NCBI GenBank assembly: GCA_021847835.1
Contig: JAJZPR010000025.1
Coordinates: 1 to 39,332 of the forward strand
Direction: 5' to 3'
DNA length: 39,332 nt
Source: Pseudomonadota bacterium
GTDB lineage: Bacteria; Pseudomonadota; Gammaproteobacteria; Burkholderiales; Thiobacillaceae
The notes beneath the pieces are model-generated. The model did no database searches, had not been told where the DNA came from, and saw only the letters and a list, made by a program, of their open reading frames with translations. Below are positions 23,705 through 33,415 of this stretch, one piece after another. Position numbers and translations under genes: made by a program. The first letter of the stretch is position 1, and every line of letters starts with the position of its first letter.

Positions 23705-26100
23705 ACAAGGACGTGCTGGGCTTTCATCCCGTGAAATCGCCGCTGGCGCGGCGGCTGATCGTGGCGGTCGTCCTGTTCAGCGCGGCGATCACGGTGTTGA
23801 TGACCGCGCTCCAGCTGCGCCAGGAACGCCAGCGCAGCATGGCCGGCATCGAGAGACAACTCGAGCAGGTCGCCGCCGTGCATCTGCCTTCGCTGTCGCA
23901 ATCGCTATGGGCGACGAACACGAACGAAATCCAGCTCCAGCTCGAAGGCATGACGCGCGAGCCGAATATCGTCTATGCCGCCATCCACGAAAACGGGCGT
24001 CCATCTGCGCAGGCCGGCAGCCGCGACGCGGCCAACCTGGTCGAGCGCCGGTTTCCCGTGCGCCACGAATATCGCGGCGAGCTGCGCGAGCTCGGCACCC
24101 TGAGGGTGGCCATCAGCCTGGACAATATCGAGCGGGAGCTGCGGCAAGAGGCGATCGGCGTGCTGGCGAGCAATGCGCTGCGCATTTTTCTGGTGGCGAT
24201 TTTCATTTTCCTGCTGTTTCATCGACTGGTCACCCGCCATCTGGCGAATATCGCCGAACAGATGGGCGCCGCCGACCCGACTTCGCAGCTGCTGCCGCTG
24301 AAGCTGACGCGCAGGCGCGGGCTCAGCCCGGACGAGCTCGATGTGCTGGTGAAATCCGCCAACGACATGCAGTCCAAGGCCTCTGCCGCGCTCAATGCGC
24401 TGCGCGACAGCGAGGAACGGGTGCGCCTGCTGCTGGATTCGACCGCGGAGGCCATTTACGGCGTGGACACGCAAGGCGTCTGTACCTTCGCCAATCCGGC
24501 CTGCGTGCGCATGCTGGGCTACGTGAGCGAGGCCGACCTGGCCGGCAGGCACATCCATGGCCTGACCCACCACAGCCATGCGGACGGGCGGCCTTTCCCG
24601 GTCAAGGAGTGCACGATCCACATTGCCGCCACCGAAGGCCGCCCCGGCCACAGCAGGGACGAGGTGTTCTGGCGCGCAGACGGCAGCAGCTTCCCGGTCG
24701 AATACTGGGCGCATCCGATACGCAAGGCCGAAAAGCTGGTGGGCGCGGTGGTGACTTTCATGGACATCAGCGAGGAAAAGCGCGCCGAGGCCGAGCTGCA
24801 CCGGCTGGCCTACTATGACACCCTGACCGGCCTGCCCAACCGGGTGCTGTTCAACGACCGCCTGCATCATGCGCTCGCCAATGCCAGGCGCCACAACCGG
24901 TTTGTCGCGCTGATGCTGCTCGACCTGGACCATTTCAAGCGCATCAACGACACCATGGGCCACGAAGCAGGCGACAGCCTGCTGCGCGAGATCGGCTGGC
25001 GCCTGCAACAGGGAGTGCGCGAGGGCGATACGGTATCGCGGCTGGGCGGCGACGAATTCGCGCTGGTGTTTCCCGACATCGGCGAAATCCAGCATGTCGT
25101 GCAGCTCGCGCAAAATGTGCGTTCGCAGTTCGCCACGCCGGTCACGATCAATGGCCGCGAGATATTCTGCGAGGCCAGCATCGGCGTGGCGCTGTATCCG
25201 GCCGACACCGAAGACGCGGATTCGCTGTTGAGGTTTGCCGATTCGGCCATGTATCACGCCAAGGAAAGCGGCCGCAACAATTTCCAGTTCTATTCCAGCG
25301 AGATGACCGCCAGCGTGCAGGCCCGCCTGCAACTGGAAACCGATCTGCGCCGCGCGCTGGAAAAAAACGAGTTCTTCCTGAATTACCAGCCGCAGGTCGA
25401 TGCACAGAACAGGCGAGTCACCGGCATCGAGGCCCTGCTGCGCTGGCGCGACGCCGCCGGCAAGCCGGTTTCGCCGGCCCGCTTCATCCCGCTGGCGGAG
25501 GATACCGGCCTCATCGTGCCGATCGGGAAATGGGTGCTGGAAACCGCCTGCATGCAGCTGAAACGCTGGCACGATGCGGGGCATGGCGGATTGATCGTGT
25601 CGGTGAACGTCGCCTCGCGCCAGTTCCGCGATCCGCAGTTTCCGGACATGGTCAGGCAGGCGATCGCCGCGGCCTGCATTCCGCCGCAGTCGCTCGAACT
25701 GGAAATCACGGAGAGCATCCTGCTGGAGCACAGCGACGACACCCTGCACACCCTGTACGAACTCAAGACCATCGGCGTGACGCTGGCGATCGACGACTTC
25801 GGCACCGGCTATTCCTCCCTCGGCTATCTCAAGCGCTTTCCCATCGACCGCCTGAAGATCGACCAGTCCTTCGTGCGCGACATCGTCAGCGACGCCGAGG
25901 ATCTGGCCATCGTCAGGGCCGTCATCGTCATGGCGCGGGCGCTGCATCTCGGCGTCATCGCCGAAGGCGTGGAAACCGGGGCGCAGCTGGCGCTCTTGCT
26001 GCGCGAGGGCTGCCACGACTGCCAAGGCTACTATTTCTCGCGGCCGCTGGACGCCGACGCCTTCACGCAGTGGCTTCGCGCCACGTCCGCATCGTCCTGA
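23701..26100 (+). CDS. Membrane-bound PAS-GGDEF-EAL cyclic-di-GMP enzyme
   Basis: A 799-residue protein. Membrane segments at about 18-38 and 160-176 flank a periplasmic sensor of about 120 residues. A HAMP-like linker follows, then a PAS domain (about 240-365), a GGDEF domain (about 370-530; intact GGDEF at 449-453) and an EAL domain (about 545-795; EALLRW at 577-582, later DDFGTGYSSL and AEGVET). Both catalytic motifs look intact, so it may make and degrade cyclic-di-GMP, with one activity dominating. It starts at a GTG that overlaps the binding-protein stop, so periplasmic ligand sensing through that partner is a reasonable inference. Confidence 0.92.
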   Translation: MNKDVLGFHPVKSPLARRLIVAVVLFSAAITVLMTALQLRQERQRSMAGIERQLEQVAAVHLPSLSQSLWATNTNEIQLQLEGMTREPNIVYAAIHENGRPSAQAGSRDAANLVERRFPVRHEYRGELRELGTLRVAISLDNIERELRQEAIGVLASNALRIFLVAIFIFLLFHRLVTRHLANIAEQMGAADPTSQLLPLKLTRRRGLSPDELDVLVKSANDMQSKASAALNALRDSEERVRLLLDSTAEAIYGVDTQGVCTFANPACVRMLGYVSEADLAGRHIHGLTHHSHADGRPFPVKECTIHIAATEGRPGHSRDEVFWRADGSSFPVEYWAHPIRKAEKLVGAVVTFMDISEEKRAEAELHRLAYYDTLTGLPNRVLFNDRLHHALANARRHNRFVALMLLDLDHFKRINDTMGHEAGDSLLREIGWRLQQGVREGDTVSRLGGDEFALVFPDIGEIQHVVQLAQNVRSQFATPVTINGREIFCEASIGVALYPADTEDADSLLRFADSAMYHAKESGRNNFQFYSSEMTASVQARLQLETDLRRALEKNEFFLNYQPQVDAQNRRVTGIEALLRWRDAAGKPVSPARFIPLAEDTGLIVPIGKWVLETACMQLKRWHDAGHGGLIVSVNVASRQFRDPQFPDMVRQAIAAACIPPQSLELEITESILLEHSDDTLHTLYELKTIGVTLAIDDFGTGYSSLGYLKRFPIDRLKIDQSFVRDIVSDAEDLAIVRAVIVMARALHLGVIAEGVETGAQLALLLREGCHDCQGYYFSRPLDADAFTQWLRATSASS

Positions 26101-26234
26101 GCGGCTGAAGGGAGGGCCGGCCGCGATGTTCGCGCAGCGTGTGCGGGTCGGGGAGGCGGCGGCGAAAAAGTTCGGGCTGCATGGGTGAAAGATGAGTATG
26201 ACGCCAAGGCGATCGCAGGGGGCAAAGGTTCGCC

Positions 26235-28931
26235 TCAGGCGCCGGCCCTGGCCAGCTTGCGCCGGACCAGGAATTTCCGGATTTCCTCGATCCACAGCAC
26301 CAGGCTGGCGGCGGCGATGATGACCGGGTAGTCGCCAGCGGGAATGGGCGTGGTGTGGAACAGCGTGTTGAGCGAGGGCAGATAGACCACCGCGACCTGC
26401 AGCAGGATGCCCAGGCTGACGCCGCCCAGCAGCCATTTGTTGCGGATCAGACCGAGGCTCAGCGAAGATCTGGTTTCGGACTCGCAATTGAGCACGTTGA
26501 ACCACTGGCAAACGGCCAGCACGGTGAAGGTTTCGGTCTGCACCAGTTCGAACGGCACTCCGCTGGACAGGCGCCACACGAAGAACCCGAACGTGGACAG
26601 CGCCATGGCCGGCGTCATCAGCACGATGCGCTTGAGCAGGGCCTTGTTCAGCAGCGGCTCGCCCATGGGCACCGGACGGCGCCGCATTTCGTCGCCCTCC
26701 GGCGGCTCCATGATGAGGTTCACCGTCACCGTGCCCTCGGTGATGATGTTGATCCAGAGAATCTGCACGGCCGCGAGCGGCAGCGGATAGCCGAGCAGCA
26801 GGGCCAGCATCAGCACGGCAATCTCGGCCATGGAAGTGGCGAACAAATAGAGGATGACCTTCTTCAGGTTGCGATAGACCAGCCGGCCTTCCTCCACCGC
26901 CTTGACGATGGTGCTGAAGTTGTCGTCGCTGATGACGATCCTGGCGGCACTCTTGGCCACTTCGGTGCCGGTGATGCCCATGGCCACGCCCACGTCGGCG
27001 CGGGCGAGCGCAGGGGCGTCGTTGACGCCGTCCCCGGTCATGGCGACGACCTGCCGGCGCGACTGGAAGGCCTCGACGATGCGCAGCTTCTGCGCCGGAT
27101 AGACGCGGGCGAACACGGCGATGTGGTCGAGATCGCGGCGCAGTTCCTGTTCCGGCATCTGTTCCAGTTCCCAGCCGTCGACGGCGCGGTCGTTCTCTTT
27201 CGCGATCCCGAGCAGGCGCGCGATGGCGAGGCCGGTGGTCTTGTGGTCGCCGGTCACCATCACCGGGCGGATGCCCGCTGCCTGGCATTCGGCCACGGCC
27301 GCTTTGACTTCTTCGCGCGGCGGGTCCATCTGGCCGACCAGGCCCAGGAGGGTGAGCTTGCCGTGAAACTGCCGGAAGCCGGCGTCGGGATCCAGTTCAG
27401 TGTCCGGCACCATGCCGATGGCCAGCACGCGCAGGGCCTGGCCGGCCATGGATTCGGCCTGTTTCAAAACGCGCCGGCGCTGGGCGCCGTCAAGGCTGCA
27501 CAGCCCGAGAAGCGCTTCCGGCGCGCCCTTGAGAAACACCCGGTGGCTGCCGTTTTCGTCGACATGTCCGGTAGCCATCATCTTGCTGGCCGAGTCGAAG
27601 GGGATTTCGCCCCAGCGCGGCCAATGCCTGTTGAGCGTGTCCGGGTCGAAGCCGCCTTTCATGGCCAGGGTCAGCAGCGCCGCCTCGGTCGGGTCGCCCA
27701 GCGGCCGCCAGCGCGAATCCTCGCGGTCGGGAGGGACGAGCCGGGCATCGTTGCAAAGGGCAGCCGCTTCCAGCAGGTCGCGGATGCCGCCGCCGTCGAC
27801 CGCAAGCCCCCCGTTTTCAAGCAGTTCGCCTTCGGGCGCGTAGCCGCTGCCTGTCACGGAGAGCGTCCGGCCATCCGGCAGCCAGACCGTGGTGACAGTC
27901 ATCTCGTTGCGCGTAAGCGTGCCGGTCTTGTCGCTGCAGATGACGGAGGTCGAACCCAGGGTTTCCACCGCGGCAAGGCGCCGCACGATGGTGCCGCGCG
28001 CGGCCATGCGCTGCATGCCGACCGCCAGGGCAATGGTCATGGCCACCGGCAGGCCTTCCGGCACCATCGACACCATCTGGCTGACCGCCACCATGAAAAT
28101 GTCGGTAAACGGCAGGCCGCGCATCAGGCCCAGCCCCAGCACGATCACGAACATGGCCAGCGCCGCTGCCACCAGATAACGGCCGAACTGGGCGATGCGT
28201 ATCTGCAGCGGCGTGTCGGGCTCTTCCGCCGAAGTGGTAAGCGATGCGATTTTCCCGACTTCCGTGGCAAGCCCGGTTGCCACCACCAGCGCACGTCCCC
28301 GTCCGGCGGTGAGGTGGGTTCCGGAAAAGACCATGTTGGCGCGGTCGGCCAGCAGGGTGGAATCAGGCAGCACGCCGGTCGTCTTGGCAACCGGCAGGGA
28401 TTCGCCGGTGAGTGAGGCTTCGCCGGATTCGACGGAAAACGATTCGATCAGGCGGGCATCGGCGCCCACCGCATCGCCGGCAGCCAGTGCCAGCAGATCG
28501 CCGGGGACCAGCTGGCGGCTTTCGATGGTCTGCTCGACGCCGTCGCGAATGACGCGCACGCGCAGGGCCGCCAGGCGCTGCAATGCTGCCATCGAGCGTT
28601 CGGCGCGGCCTTCCTGGACGGCGCCGATGATGGCATTGACGAATACCACCGCCAGGATGACCAGCGCATCGCCGTGTTTGCCGAGCAGCATCGCCAGCGC
28701 GGCGGCAATGAACAGGATGTAGATCAGCGGGCTCTGGAACTGGCTGAAAAACAGCCGGACAAGAGAGCGTTTTTCCGCTTCCGGCAGGGCGTTCTCGCCG
28801 TATGCCGCGAGGCGCCGGGCCGCCTCCTCACGGGACAGCCCCTTCCGCAGATCGCTTTGCAGCAGTTCCGAGGCGGCATGGCCGTCGAGGGCATGCCAGT
28901 TGGGGCCGGGTTTTTCCGGTTCAGTTGCCAT
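26235..28931 (-). CDS. P2-type cation-transporting ATPase
   Basis: An 898-residue P-type ATPase of the SERCA/PMR1-like P2 group. Motifs: TGES at 175-178, PEGLP in M4 at 291-295, phosphorylation site SDKTGTLT with Asp334, KGAPE near 468-472, TGDGVNDAP at 632-640, and about ten membrane segments. In M6 the usual NxxTDG is NIITEG (728-733), with Glu732 replacing the ion-binding Asp. The ATG overlaps the upstream exchanger gene by 11 bases, so both are cotranscribed. Calcium export is the best guess; Na+, K+ or Mn2+ are not excluded. Confidence 0.9.
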   Translation of the reverse strand: MATEPEKPGPNWHALDGHAASELLQSDLRKGLSREEAARRLAAYGENALPEAEKRSLVRLFFSQFQSPLIYILFIAAALAMLLGKHGDALVILAVVFVNAIIGAVQEGRAERSMAALQRLAALRVRVIRDGVEQTIESRQLVPGDLLALAAGDAVGADARLIESFSVESGEASLTGESLPVAKTTGVLPDSTLLADRANMVFSGTHLTAGRGRALVVATGLATEVGKIASLTTSAEEPDTPLQIRIAQFGRYLVAAALAMFVIVLGLGLMRGLPFTDIFMVAVSQMVSMVPEGLPVAMTIALAVGMQRMAARGTIVRRLAAVETLGSTSVICSDKTGTLTRNEMTVTTVWLPDGRTLSVTGSGYAPEGELLENGGLAVDGGGIRDLLEAAALCNDARLVPPDREDSRWRPLGDPTEAALLTLAMKGGFDPDTLNRHWPRWGEIPFDSASKMMATGHVDENGSHRVFLKGAPEALLGLCSLDGAQRRRVLKQAESMAGQALRVLAIGMVPDTELDPDAGFRQFHGKLTLLGLVGQMDPPREEVKAAVAECQAAGIRPVMVTGDHKTTGLAIARLLGIAKENDRAVDGWELEQMPEQELRRDLDHIAVFARVYPAQKLRIVEAFQSRRQVVAMTGDGVNDAPALARADVGVAMGITGTEVAKSAARIVISDDNFSTIVKAVEEGRLVYRNLKKVILYLFATSMAEIAVLMLALLLGYPLPLAAVQILWINIITEGTVTVNLIMEPPEGDEMRRRPVPMGEPLLNKALLKRIVLMTPAMALSTFGFFVWRLSSGVPFELVQTETFTVLAVCQWFNVLNCESETRSSLSLGLIRNKWLLGGVSLGILLQVAVVYLPSLNTLFHTTPIPAGDYPVIIAAASLVLWIEEIRKFLVRRKLARAGA

Positions 28932-29940
28932 AGAGGTAGAGGAACAAGGTATTGAGCAGGTAGATCACGAACAGCAGCAGGCTGATCCAGCTGACGGTGC
29001 GGAAAATGCGCGAAGGCGGGCGCAGCACCAGCCCTACCACCGCCAGCCCGCTCATCATCATGGCGGAAAAAGCGGAAGCGATATGCGAAATCGAGACGTC
29101 GCCCAGCAGCGGGCCGGGCAGATAGACCAGATCGTCGATTGCCAGGATGGCGATGTTGAACAGGTTGCTGCCGAACAGGTTGCCGATCGCAAGGTCGATG
29201 GCGCCGATGCGCAAGGCGGCGACCGTGACCACGACCTCGGGCGCGGTGGTCACCGCAGCAACGAAAAGCGTGCCGACGAAACTCTGCTCCCAGCCCATTG
29301 CGGCCGCGAGATCGCCGGCGATGTAGGGCAGCCAGATGGCTGCCGCCACCACCACCAGCGCGGCGGAGGCGTAGCCCTGCACCGCCTGCCTCAGGCTCAT
29401 CTCGGGGTGGAGTTCGACCCGGTCCTCGACATACTCGCTGACTTGCGCCTTCTCATAGCGGTAGAGCGAGCGCATGGCCAGAAAATACAGCAGCAGGATG
29501 ATGGGCGAGTAAAAGCCGACATGCCCCAGCGTGGGGAACGCGGTATCGCGGTGCAGCAGCAGATTGAAGCCGACGAAGCCGAGCAGGGCGATGCCGTAGC
29601 CGGCGGACAGCACGTTGCCCTGGTGCGCGCGCGTGTAGATGGATTCCTTGCGGTACAGAAAATCGAGCACCACGATGAAGCCGAGGTTGAATACGCAGGC
29701 GCCCAGGATGTTGCCCACCGCGATGTCCGGCACGTCGGCCACCGTGACCGCGGAAATGCCGGTCACCAGTTCCGGCAGCGAAGTGACCGAGGCCAGCAGG
29801 ATCAGCCCCACCCAGCCCCGGCTCAGGCCGCTTTTTTCCGCGATGATGTCGCCATAGCGCGAAAGCCTGACCCCCGCAAAACCGATCACCACGAGGCAGG
29901 CCAGGAGCGACAGCCAGACAATTGCGATGTCGGGATTCAT
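28921..29940 (-). CDS. Na+/Ca2+ exchanger-like (CaCA family) protein
   Basis: A 339-residue membrane protein with about ten segments and the two alpha-repeats of the cation/Ca2+ exchanger family: SLPELVTG with GNILGACVFN (near residues 55-90), and TTAPEVVVT with GNLFGSNLFN (near 230-265). Each carries the ion-binding Glu. A charged cytoplasmic loop separates the halves. The true start is the ATG at 29940. It lies upstream of and overlaps the P-type ATPase gene, forming a two-gene cation (probably Ca2+) extrusion operon, divergent from mrp. Confidence 0.9.
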   Translation of the reverse strand: MNPDIAIVWLSLLACLVVIGFAGVRLSRYGDIIAEKSGLSRGWVGLILLASVTSLPELVTGISAVTVADVPDIAVGNILGACVFNLGFIVVLDFLYRKESIYTRAHQGNVLSAGYGIALLGFVGFNLLLHRDTAFPTLGHVGFYSPIILLLYFLAMRSLYRYEKAQVSEYVEDRVELHPEMSLRQAVQGYASAALVVVAAAIWLPYIAGDLAAAMGWEQSFVGTLFVAAVTTAPEVVVTVAALRIGAIDLAIGNLFGSNLFNIAILAIDDLVYLPGPLLGDVSISHIASAFSAMMMSGLAVVGLVLRPPSRIFRTVSWISLLLFVIYLLNTLFLYLYGN

Positions 29941-30158
29941 CAAGAACGCGGCTCCATCGTTGAATGCGGCAGTTTCCGGCAGGTGCTTTCAGGTTACAGG
30001 AAAACGATGCCCCGCAAATTGGTATCATCGGGCGCATGACCCAATTGTAGGGCGCGCCGGCATTCATCGCACCCGGGCGGAATCGGGCGCCGGCAGGCGG
30101 ACCGGCGCCGTCTGTTAAGATACAGCGCCGATTTCAACCGATGATTCCATAATTTCAA
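29941..30158. promoter_or_regulatory. Divergent intergenic region between the exchanger and mrp operons
   Basis: The 218-base gap must carry promoters in both directions. A possible -10 TAAGAT at about 30116-30121 points to mrpA, but its -35 is weak. No other gene or strong structure is seen. Confidence 0.4.
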
Positions 30159-33071
30159 ATGACCTTGCTACTCGCCGTATTGACGCCCTTTGCCGGCGCC
30201 GTGCTGGCGGCGTGGGCCTCGCGCCTGGGCAGGGTGGTTTCCGCCTGGGCGGCAGGGGCGGTGACGCTGGTATCGCTGGCCCTGCTGCTGCCGCTGTTTT
30301 CTGTTCCCTTCGCCGGCGAAACCCTGATCCAGCGCCATGAATGGATGCCGGCCCTGGGGCTCGATCTCGCCTTCCGCCTCGACGGCCTCGCGCTGCTGTT
30401 CGCCGGGCTGATACTCGGCATCGGCCTGCTGATCGTGCTGTACGCGCGCTACTACCTATCGGAGCGCGACAGCATGGGTCGCTTCTACGCCTACCTGATG
30501 CTGTTCATGGGCTCGATGCTCGGCATCGTGCTGTCGGAAAACCTGATCCAGCTCCTGATCTTCTGGGAACTGACCAGCCTGTCGTCCTTCCTGCTGATCA
30601 GCTACTGGCAGCACCGCGAGGAGGCGCGCCAGGGCGCGCGCATGGCGCTGGCGGTCACCGGCCTGGGCGGCTTCGCCATGCTGGGGGGCTTCCTGCTCCT
30701 CGGCCACATCGTCGGCAGCTACGAGCTGTCGGCCGTGTTCGCCTCCGCCGACCTCATTCGCGCACACCCGCTCTACGTGCCGACCCTGCTGCTCATCCTG
30801 CTGGGCGCTTTCACCAAGTCGGCGCAGTTTCCCTTCCATTTCTGGCTGCCGCACGCGATGGCGGCGCCCACGCCGGTATCGGCCTACCTGCATTCGGCCA
30901 CCATGGTGAAGGCAGGCGTGTTCCTGCTGGCGCGGCTTTATCCGGCGCTCTCCGGCACGCCGGAATGGTTCTGGCTGGTCTCGGGCGCGGGCCTCGCCAC
31001 CCTGCTGCTCGGCGCCTATGTCGCATTGTTCAAGCACGACCTGAAAGGCCTGCTCGCCTATTCGACCATCAGCCATCTCGGCCTCATCACCCTGCTGTTC
31101 GGGCTGTCGACGCCGCTCGCCGCGGTGGCCGGGGTGTTCCACATCATCAACCACGCGACCTTCAAGGCCTCGCTGTTCATGGCCGCCGGCATCATCGACC
31201 ACGAGGCCGGCACGCGCGACATGCGGCGGCTGCACGGGCTGTGGAAGTTCATGCCCTACACCGCGACGCTGGCCATGGTCGCGGCGGCGGCGATGGCCGG
31301 CGTGCCGCTGCTGAACGGCTTCCTGTCCAAGGAAATGTTCTTTGCCGAAGCCGCGCACATTTCCGAAAGCCTGGTCGGGGGCCGGCTGCTGCCGGCGCTG
31401 GTGACGCTGGCCGGCGCGCTCGCGGTGGCCTATTCCATCCGCTTCATCCTCGACGTGTTCTTCAACGGCAAGCCGGTGGACCTGCCGCGCACGCCGCACG
31501 AGCCGCCGCGCTGGATGAAGGTGCCGGTGGAAATCCTGGTGGTGCTGTGCCTGGTGGTCGGCATCATGCCCGCGCTCACCGTCGCGCCGCTGCTGGCGGT
31601 GGCGGCGGGCAGCACCCTGCAGGCGCCGCTGCCGGAATACCATCTGGCGCTGTGGCATGGCCCCAACCCCGCACTGCTCATGAGCCTGATCGCGCTTGCC
31701 GGCGGCGCCCTGATTTACGCGGTGCGGCGCCCGCTGTTCGCCTGGCACGAGCGCGTCATCGAGCGCATCGACGCGCGCGTGGCCTACAACGCGCTGCTCG
31801 ACGGAATCATCGGCTTGTCGCAAATCATCACCCGCCGGATCGACAACGGCTCGCTGCAGCGCCAGGTGCTCCTGATGCTGGCGGCGGCGCTGGCTCTGGG
31901 CTTCGCGCCCTGGTACGCCGCAGAAATCCCGCTTGCCGGGAATCGCGAAGGCCTGGCGCTCGACGCCGTCAGCCTGATGGCCGGGGCCACGCTGATCGTC
32001 GCCACGCTCGCGACCGTGCTGCTGCACCGGCAGCGCTTCACTGCGCTCGTCACCATCGGCGTGGTGGGGCTGGTGGTGTCGCTCGCCTTCGTGAAGTTTT
32101 CCGCGCCCGACCTCGCGCTGACCCAGCTTTCGGTGGAGGTCGTCACCATCGTGCTGCTGCTGCTGGCACTGTTCTTCCTGCCACAGCAGGCGGCGCCCGA
32201 GAAGGACCCGGCGCGCGCGTGGCGCGACGGCGTCATCGCCCTGCTCGCCGGCGTCGGCACCGCGGCCCTGGCCTGGGGCGTGCTCACGCGGCCCTACGAC
32301 ACCATCGCCGGCTATTTCCTGGAGAACAGCGTGCCGGGCGGCGGCGGCAGCAATGTGGTCAATGTCATCCTGGTCGACTTCCGCGGCTACGACACCCTGG
32401 GCGAGATCACCGTGCTGGCGCTGGCCGGGCTCGGCATCATCGCCATGCTGGAAGGCCTGCGCCTGGCCGCGCCGGACCGCGACGCCGCAGGCCGCGCCTG
32501 GGACGGCGACGCCTATCCGCTGATCATGGCCACGCTTACCCGCATCCTGCTGCCGCTGGCGCTGCTGGTCGCGCTGTTCATCCTGTTGAGAGGCCACAAC
32601 CAGCCGGGCGGCGGCTTCATCGCCGGACTCGTCACGGCGGTGGCGCTGATCGTGCAGTATCTTGCCAGCGGCGCCGAGTGGACGCAGCAGCGCATGCCGT
32701 TTCCCTCCCCTCCCCCACTTCGTGGGGAGGGGGCGAACGCTGGGCCCACACCGATCCCCACCCCAACCCTCCCCACGAGTGGGGAGGGGGCGAACGCTGG
32801 GCCCACACCGATTTACGACAGCCAGCCGCTCATCGCCTGGGGCCTGGCGATCGCCGCCTTCACCGGCGTGGCGAGCTGGTTCTGGGGCCATCCCTACCTC
32901 ACCTCGACTTTCGGCCATTTGCGCTGGCCGGTGGTCGGCGAGTTCGAGCTGGCTTCGGCGATGGCCTTCGATCTTGGCGTATTCCTGGTCGTGGTCGGCG
33001 CCACGCTGACGATATTGACCCGCCTCGGCGGCCTGCATTACTCGCCGCGCAAGCATAAGGGAGGCCGCTGA
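30159..33071 (+). CDS. mrpA: Na+/H+ antiporter subunit MrpA (fused with MrpB)
   Basis: A 970-residue membrane protein. The N-terminal two-thirds are NuoL-like: LIFWELTSLSSFLL near residue 135, LPHAMAAPTPVSAYLHSATM near residue 229 and FKHDLKGLLAYSTISHLGL near 290. The C-terminal part carries the MrpA tail and an MrpB-like domain, as in proteobacterial fused forms; no separate mrpB exists. Residues about 848-885 are an in-frame insertion encoded by a palindromic repeat (32701-32812), located between membrane segments just before SQPLIAWGL. The frame stays open, so the protein may tolerate it. First gene of mrpA(B)CDEFG. Confidence 0.94.
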   Translation: MTLLLAVLTPFAGAVLAAWASRLGRVVSAWAAGAVTLVSLALLLPLFSVPFAGETLIQRHEWMPALGLDLAFRLDGLALLFAGLILGIGLLIVLYARYYLSERDSMGRFYAYLMLFMGSMLGIVLSENLIQLLIFWELTSLSSFLLISYWQHREEARQGARMALAVTGLGGFAMLGGFLLLGHIVGSYELSAVFASADLIRAHPLYVPTLLLILLGAFTKSAQFPFHFWLPHAMAAPTPVSAYLHSATMVKAGVFLLARLYPALSGTPEWFWLVSGAGLATLLLGAYVALFKHDLKGLLAYSTISHLGLITLLFGLSTPLAAVAGVFHIINHATFKASLFMAAGIIDHEAGTRDMRRLHGLWKFMPYTATLAMVAAAAMAGVPLLNGFLSKEMFFAEAAHISESLVGGRLLPALVTLAGALAVAYSIRFILDVFFNGKPVDLPRTPHEPPRWMKVPVEILVVLCLVVGIMPALTVAPLLAVAAGSTLQAPLPEYHLALWHGPNPALLMSLIALAGGALIYAVRRPLFAWHERVIERIDARVAYNALLDGIIGLSQIITRRIDNGSLQRQVLLMLAAALALGFAPWYAAEIPLAGNREGLALDAVSLMAGATLIVATLATVLLHRQRFTALVTIGVVGLVVSLAFVKFSAPDLALTQLSVEVVTIVLLLLALFFLPQQAAPEKDPARAWRDGVIALLAGVGTAALAWGVLTRPYDTIAGYFLENSVPGGGGSNVVNVILVDFRGYDTLGEITVLALAGLGIIAMLEGLRLAAPDRDAAGRAWDGDAYPLIMATLTRILLPLALLVALFILLRGHNQPGGGFIAGLVTAVALIVQYLASGAEWTQQRMPFPSPPPLRGEGANAGPTPIPTPTLPTSGEGANAGPTPIYDSQPLIAWGLAIAAFTGVASWFWGHPYLTSTFGHLRWPVVGEFELASAMAFDLGVFLVVVGATLTILTRLGGLHYSPRKHKGGR
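32701..32812 (+). repeat. In-frame palindromic repeat inside mrpA, partial plus one 57-bp unit
   Basis: A partial unit (about 32701-32755) and a full 57-bp unit (32756-32812). The core is a palindrome with CCCTCCCCAC and GTGGGGAGGG arms, followed by GGGCGAACGCTGGGCCC and ACACCGAT. In the mrpA frame the full unit encodes [19 protein letters not shown]. The unit is open in all six frames. Confidence 0.92.
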
Positions 33072-33415
33072 TGGAAGCGCTCATCGCCATCGTCATCGGC
33101 GTGCTCACCGCGGGCGGCGTGTTTCTTTCGCTGCGCGGCCAGACCTTCCCGGTGGTGCTGGGGCTGACCCTGCTGTCCTATGCGGTCAACCTGTTCCTGT
33201 TCGTCATGGGCCGGCTTGCCATCGGCTTGCCGCCGGTCATCAGTGAATCGGCCCAGGCCTACACCGACCCGCTGCCGCAGGCGCTGGTGCTCACCGCCAT
33301 CGTCATCAGCTTCGGCATGACCGCCTATGTCATCGTGCTGGCGCTGAAAGCGCGCGCCGAACTGGGCAACGACCACGTCGACGGCCTGCAGCACGAGGAG
33401 GACCGCGACCGATGA
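33071..33415 (+). CDS. mrpC: Na+/H+ antiporter subunit MrpC
   Basis: A 114-residue NuoK-like subunit with three membrane segments. GVFLSLRGQTFPVVLGLTL and YAVNLFLFVMG are typical, and DPLPQALVLTAIVISFG is the family signature near residues 63-79. Its ATG overlaps the mrpA stop by one base (TGATG) and its end overlaps mrpD by 4. The charged C-terminal tail HVDGLQHEEDRDR is cytoplasmic. Confidence 0.93.
   Translation: MEALIAIVIGVLTAGGVFLSLRGQTFPVVLGLTLLSYAVNLFLFVMGRLAIGLPPVISESAQAYTDPLPQALVLTAIVISFGMTAYVIVLALKARAELGNDHVDGLQHEEDRDR

Noticed and set aside
23905..27288. A very long minus-strand open frame of over 1100 codons
   Set aside because: It is antisense to the GGDEF/EAL gene and out of frame with the P-type ATPase. 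Its composition is the His/Gln/Arg/Gly-rich pattern typical of shadow frames in high-GC DNA.
30341..33058. Long open frames of about 900 codons on both strands over mrpA
   Set aside because: The mrpA frame shows strong family motifs throughout, whereas the other frames have biased, low-complexity composition and no motif.
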